Below, piece after piece: positions 61,401-64,000 of a DNA stretch of 64,000 bases. Origin of the DNA: MGIIb-O1 sp002457595. GTDB lineage: Archaea; Thermoplasmatota; Poseidoniia; Poseidoniales; Thalassarchaeaceae. Every line of letters begins with the position of its first letter. Within the stretch, counting starts at the first letter, position 1. The DNA lies in contig JBJLBO010000001.1 in assembly GCA_045568115.1 (NCBI GenBank), forward strand, positions 496,001-560,000. Reading direction: 5' to 3'. Made by a program: the position numbers and the translations under genes. The notes beneath the pieces are model-generated. The model saw only the letters and a program-made list of their open reading frames with translations. It made no database searches and was not told the DNA's origin.

Positions 61401-63400
61401 TCCTGCCTATTGACTTTTCGAAGGAATTCTGTATGGCGACGGAATTCCACTACTTCGGCCTGTCTGAAAGCATAAATTGACTGTTTCATATCACCTACGA
61501 AACAGATTGTCGGTTGCCAATCTGTGTCAGGAATCTTACCTTCTTCTTCACTCTGTTCCCTTGGCCCCCATAACCTTCCGAGAATCCTCCATTGAGGAGG
61601 AGAATTGTCCTGAGCTTCGTCAATAATAAATGCCCGATAACGACGTCTAATCTGTTTAAGGAGAGCGAAACGTCGTTCAAGGTCTATTCGTATTTCTCTA
61701 AGATTTGAGGCTGACTCATCAGCCTTCATTGGATCAGTTTCTAGAGATTCTAGAGTTGCGAAGGCTCGATGAATATGGTCATCACGCCAAGCTTCATCAG
61801 GTGATGAATCAAGAGCTTCTATAACACGGCGATGATAATAATTACGACATACTTCGGGACATCTTTCAAGTAGCAAATCTCCTGCAATTATTGTAATATC
61901 TTCAAATTCGTGTACCTTATCTTTCTCCTTGAGAAAGCCAATAATTCCCTTAAGCCCACGAAGTAAAATTCGCATGTCATCCATTTGCCTCGCATCAGCA
62001 TCTACTGAGAAGCCAGTTTTCCAGATTGTTGTGTCTGAAGGCATTCTCTCAGGAAGGAAATCAGGTAGAGGTAATATCGTTTGGGTCCCCTCTCGAGGTG
62101 CATTTGATGGATGACTTGGACTGATTATCATTGACAGTTGAGTAAAGTGAAGTATGCGCTGGCCCTCAGGAGAAGCTATCATTTGTTTCAGATTAGTTTG
62201 AATTGACTTAAGTCGATCCTTCACATTTTGTTTATTTATACCATTTGGAAGAGTTGCATATGATAGCATTCCTGAGTCCCAGTTAGGTTTCTGTGGCAAC
62301 TTCGTACCGGGTAAAATAGTGGGATTGCTCATCCATAACTTACTACTGACAATACATTGTAATATCTGTCCCAACCAAACTAAGCGATCCCGCATTTCAT
62401 TTGGCCTTCCTGCATCGGATATCGAAGCAAGAACTGAGATTCGTGAATTAGGTTCCCAACCATTAGATGGATAATACAAATTGTTGGCTCTAACGATATC
62501 ACAGAATTCAGCAATCTCTTGCTCGAATAAAGATGTGACTTTGTCGACTTCTGAATCATCCAGTTGATCCCACAAACGTGACTGGACCTTTTTCACCGAT
62601 ATTTTTCCTGACCCATCATCTCTCAAACCACGTTGACCTGCCTCAATGAAGATTGATTTCGAAATCAAAGCTGTAAGGACGCGAGTAGCTCTTCGGCGAC
62701 CTACGTATTGGCGTGATATCCTGTCCCGCGCATCGAGAATCTCCTTTACATCTGAAGCAGGGATTCCTGCATCGACAGCCGGACCATTGGCATTAGATCC
62801 TGATGGTAAACGCCAGAGTGTGTTGATGCCTTGTTGTATCAATCGCAACCGCTCGGCTTCAGTAACTACATTTTGACCAAGTGAAGCGCCCAGCAAACTT
62901 CGATATGGTCCTATTAGTTGATTGAGAAATGAATCGATGGTTCCAATAGGTGCATCTTCCAGAAGCATCAGTAATTGTTCAGGGAATCCGTGGTCAGGAA
63001 TACGCGGATCATGATTAGGATCTTCTGCACCCAGTATAGAACCGTATCTCTTTTCTGCTATTCTTTCACGTAAACGATTACGCATCTCCTCAGCAGCCTT
63101 CCTTGTGAAAGTTAGTAGGACAACCTCGGAGGGAAGCATCCCCTCCCAATTCTGAAGATTAGTTCGCTCAGATTCAGGCGATAGTAGTAATCCACCAGGA
63201 ATACGTCCAGGCCGATTAGGTTGAGGAAGTAATCGGGTTGCCCGTTGATCTTTAGTAAGATAGTGCTCAATTACTCTGTCGATTATGGTCCTAGTTTTTC
63301 CAGTTCCAGCACCGGCATCTACAGCGATATGCGAATCAATATTCAGAGCTAATCTCTGAGCCGTATTATGCTTGAATATTGGCTTCTTGACTTCGGTCAA
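58433..63400 (-). CDS. AddA/RecB-like helicase-nuclease
   Basis: A 1655-residue DNA end-processing enzyme. It has a UvrD/Rep-type SF1A helicase: Walker A DAGAGTGKTRT (30-36), motif Ia VVLLTFTRKAAEEMRNRLRERI, motif II FIIDEAQDNSPPQWR (about 595), FVGDMKQSIYAFRQAEV, motif V VMSIHGSKGLEAKVV and motif VI LLYVAATRVEERL. A C-terminal PD-(D/E)xK nuclease follows, with DLVLC and the catalytic DLKTEQA pair near 1510-1530. Cysteines in NIDSCARRHWLE and the final ICDTCPFNRGEIPIC suggest an iron-sulfur staple. It overlaps the next nuclease-encoding gene by 4 bases, so they form a complex. Archaea normally rely on HerA-NurA, so bacterial origin is likely. Confidence 0.86.
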   Translation of the reverse strand: MTEVKKPIFKHNTAQRLALNIDSHIAVDAGAGTGKTRTIIDRVIEHYLTKDQRATRLLPQPNRPGRIPGGLLLSPESERTNLQNWEGMLPSEVVLLTFTRKAAEEMRNRLRERIAEKRYGSILGAEDPNHDPRIPDHGFPEQLLMLLEDAPIGTIDSFLNQLIGPYRSLLGASLGQNVVTEAERLRLIQQGINTLWRLPSGSNANGPAVDAGIPASDVKEILDARDRISRQYVGRRRATRVLTALISKSIFIEAGQRGLRDDGSGKISVKKVQSRLWDQLDDSEVDKVTSLFEQEIAEFCDIVRANNLYYPSNGWEPNSRISVLASISDAGRPNEMRDRLVWLGQILQCIVSSKLWMSNPTILPGTKLPQKPNWDSGMLSYATLPNGINKQNVKDRLKSIQTNLKQMIASPEGQRILHFTQLSMIISPSHPSNAPREGTQTILPLPDFLPERMPSDTTIWKTGFSVDADARQMDDMRILLRGLKGIIGFLKEKDKVHEFEDITIIAGDLLLERCPEVCRNYYHRRVIEALDSSPDEAWRDDHIHRAFATLESLETDPMKADESASNLREIRIDLERRFALLKQIRRRYRAFIIDEAQDNSPPQWRILGRLWGPREQSEEEGKIPDTDWQPTICFVGDMKQSIYAFRQAEVVEFRRHTEFLRKVNRQEFNSLKELHIKPELRRENASRDSKLATSQPKIRRASTLTSERAREFTDWIPFNQGDGLSTPKIDEVEARKEGLISLSMNYRTAGGILEVMNHWWADLFSHRHHFFSHSDYYADSQELQSGEEKRENPGVIEWICPVMDDGIGDPSFDLTEVVDPFSVGKVDSIERQAKMIALRILALSKGHPTRVLGADGNWTEIEAGEPVKYGEIMVLMASRGRLRDSIMRNLQLLKIPAQADREGGLMSRPAVTELDGLIQFIARPKSRFAATWVARSSLIGMTDAETQLFIGKAGVEDLLIRMHEQVKSDSQRSLIQRWINLRASGSLLDLLDETIDQSDLLTAYNDEVSIKEVEQFVEEVRRISREVGEDPIVIADRLRDLRNQSSRALEVQTSPDSDAVRVMSIHGSKGLEAKVVILADLFSGKQVTMTIERINRLIATPELYAGYPKPWSINDVPKSAVWQHVKRLHQSRKDAEARRLLYVAATRVEERLILVGSPSGTRWMDEEGLILPWKYSQSQIQLGQMWAESLRQGSWRRHEKGSHWLDGSEDFDGPVPISESNKDAPRILNPATMMHDAKLGGQVLNSIHIYHHPDCLPIEPGHSEYTPLVDQTRIDSQARVETDSIESSNQRIENQARIRLAPHRLSNIDSCARRHWLETRGGLRPNSISKNRKMGDSEWDERDEDDILLKIPNSTELGLIVHRILEIGIGNPGSNGQSNLPLPEVWTSPTPSRLLDSDLHNQVYEELMPVGIDKELTNKIVMTMLERIQSGLIGRLTSGEIANEERLEGLRTEYPFTISNQISFEAIPRTRWTPIGLENLTYIEQAHVDMDGSIDLVLCSEGPNGSSIRPIDLKTEQATSILSQNGQLLTTLGEESTEPMSIAEEEMLRHHRLQLALYHRVLEMMEATRPSGQRRYVERPGILIGVTGRLVIYPEDMFEVARAEIDEIIRTAVRIELSTELPLAEFQRRPAKEAYICDTCPFNRGEIPICGPLDE

Positions 63401-64000
63401 AAGTTCACCTCCTCAAAGGCTACTGGGCATAGAGATCTCACCGAACACCATTGACATCCGTCTTTAGTGGGAGTGGGATTTACCATTCCTTTAGTAGCAG
63501 CAGAAGCCACCCCTAGAGCAGTCGATAGCCTATGGGTAAGCCAAGCTCGGAATGGGTCACTGGGAGAATGAGGTTCCTCGTCTGGAAATCGAAATCTCGA
63601 ATGAGTCAAATTTGACCGTGTTCCTGCCTCAGTAATATTTTCTTGCGGAGAATGGTTTGAAATTTCCAGAAGATGAGTGGTCTCGTGCCCCATGGCACTG
63701 ATTCCCGCTGCAACAACAAGATCGCCGGGGTGTGATTCCTCCCATGCCCTTGCGTATAGTGCGACCTGAACTTCGTCAAGAATTCCAATTGCGTGTCTTT
63801 CTTCACCTGATTTAGATTCAGTTGTTTTCAAATCTCTAATTATAACAAGGCGACGTGGTTTCCAATTTGTTCCAGTAATGCGTAGTGGTGCTACTGTGTT
63901 GTCTCCTGATTCGTCAATTAAGTCCGTTGGATTATTGCTGAATGGAAGTAAATCAACACGGTCAATAAATCCGGTAAGACGAATAGGTGGACTATCTATT
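63397..64000 (-). CDS. AddB-like nuclease subunit, C-terminal part (runs off right edge)
   Basis: An open frame reaches the window edge on the minus strand. The readable 200 residues hold a PD-(D/E)xK nuclease domain: RLTGFIDRVDLLPF, the catalytic RLVIIRDLKTTE motif, ILDEVQVALYARAWEE, then a C-terminal cysteine set CQWCSVRSLC (C-x2-C-x5-C) as in AddB and Cas4-like iron-staple nucleases. The upstream helicase-like part and fourth cysteine lie outside the window. It is translationally coupled to the helicase-nuclease gene by an ATGA overlap, matching bacterial addBA order. Confidence 0.8.
   Translation of the reverse strand, partial: IDSPPIRLTGFIDRVDLLPFSNNPTDLIDESGDNTVAPLRITGTNWKPRRLVIIRDLKTTESKSGEERHAIGILDEVQVALYARAWEESHPGDLVVAAGISAMGHETTHLLEISNHSPQENITEAGTRSNLTHSRFRFPDEEPHSPSDPFRAWLTHRLSTALGVASAATKGMVNPTPTKDGCQWCSVRSLCPVAFEEVNF

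Noticed and set aside
1..64000. CRISPR arrays, insertion sequences, integrases, prophage or rRNA genes
   Set aside because: No regularly spaced repeats, transposase motifs, integrase signatures or rRNA segments were recognised on either strand.

Overview
The window looks like chromosome of a euryarchaeon, most plausibly a marine planktonic lineage of the Thermoplasmatota (Marine Group II, Poseidoniales). The archaeal assignment rests on ribosomal proteins L15e and L21e, RNA polymerase subunit F (Rpo4), Pus10, RaSEA, Fap7, a DUF655 protein next to KsgA, a SecE-Spt5-L11-L1-L10-L12 operon, an intron-containing tRNA-Tyr with a bulge-helix-bulge, and two FtsZ paralogues. The Marine Group II assignment is an inference from lifestyle genes (large secreted peptidase, Na+-coupled transporters, PGF-CTERM surface protein) and moderate G+C; no 16S gene is present to settle it.

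Layout. 1-4.2 kb: two large secreted or membrane-anchored proteins and a PRC-barrel protein. 4.3-6.5 kb: L15e, tRNA-Tyr and the first FtsZ. 6.5-7.4 kb: a frameshift-riddled gene for a PGF-CTERM surface protein and the frameshifted 3' end of a cysteine synthase gene. 8.3-14.1 kb: HisS, a GtrA-like protein, an Na+-dependent symporter and an M14 carboxypeptidase, all on the minus strand. 14.2-21.9 kb: MscS channel, GpmA, HAD phosphatase, cis-prenyltransferase, NUDIX, RidA and phosphohexomutase. 22-31.3 kb (mostly minus): Pgk, ferredoxin and the information-processing block Pus10-L21e-RpoF-DUF655-KsgA. 31.4-40.2 kb (plus): DnaJ-like chaperone, RND exporter, SRPBCC-epimerase fusion, FAH hydrolase, amidohydrolase and SOUL protein. 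40.2-41.3 kb: a shattered Ca2+/H+ antiporter gene. 41.4-47.5 kb (plus): Fap7, a CDP-alcohol phosphatidyltransferase, the second FtsZ, then SecE-Spt5-L11-L1-L10-L12. 47.8-58.4 kb: transporters, an Obg/YchF GTPase, a degenerate heme-copper-oxidase-like protein, RaSEA, an acyltransferase and an M20 peptidase. 58.4-64 kb: an AddAB/RecB-like helicase-nuclease pair running off the right edge.

The most unusual content lies in the 44.2-45.5 kb operon: Spt5 carries an extra N-terminal, catalytically degenerate NUDIX-like domain, and the next gene encodes only the C-terminal rRNA-binding half of ribosomal protein uL11. Also notable are a CcoN-like 13-helix protein (50.5-52.1 kb) that has lost almost all heme and copper ligands, and a helicase-nuclease pair in which both nuclease domains carry cysteines of the iron-staple type.

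Genes are densely packed, with many 4-base ATGA overlaps and clear GGAGG/GGTGA ribosome-binding sites. No CRISPR array, insertion sequence, integrase or rRNA gene was found. Outside the two broken genes no stretch over 300 bases lacks a gene.
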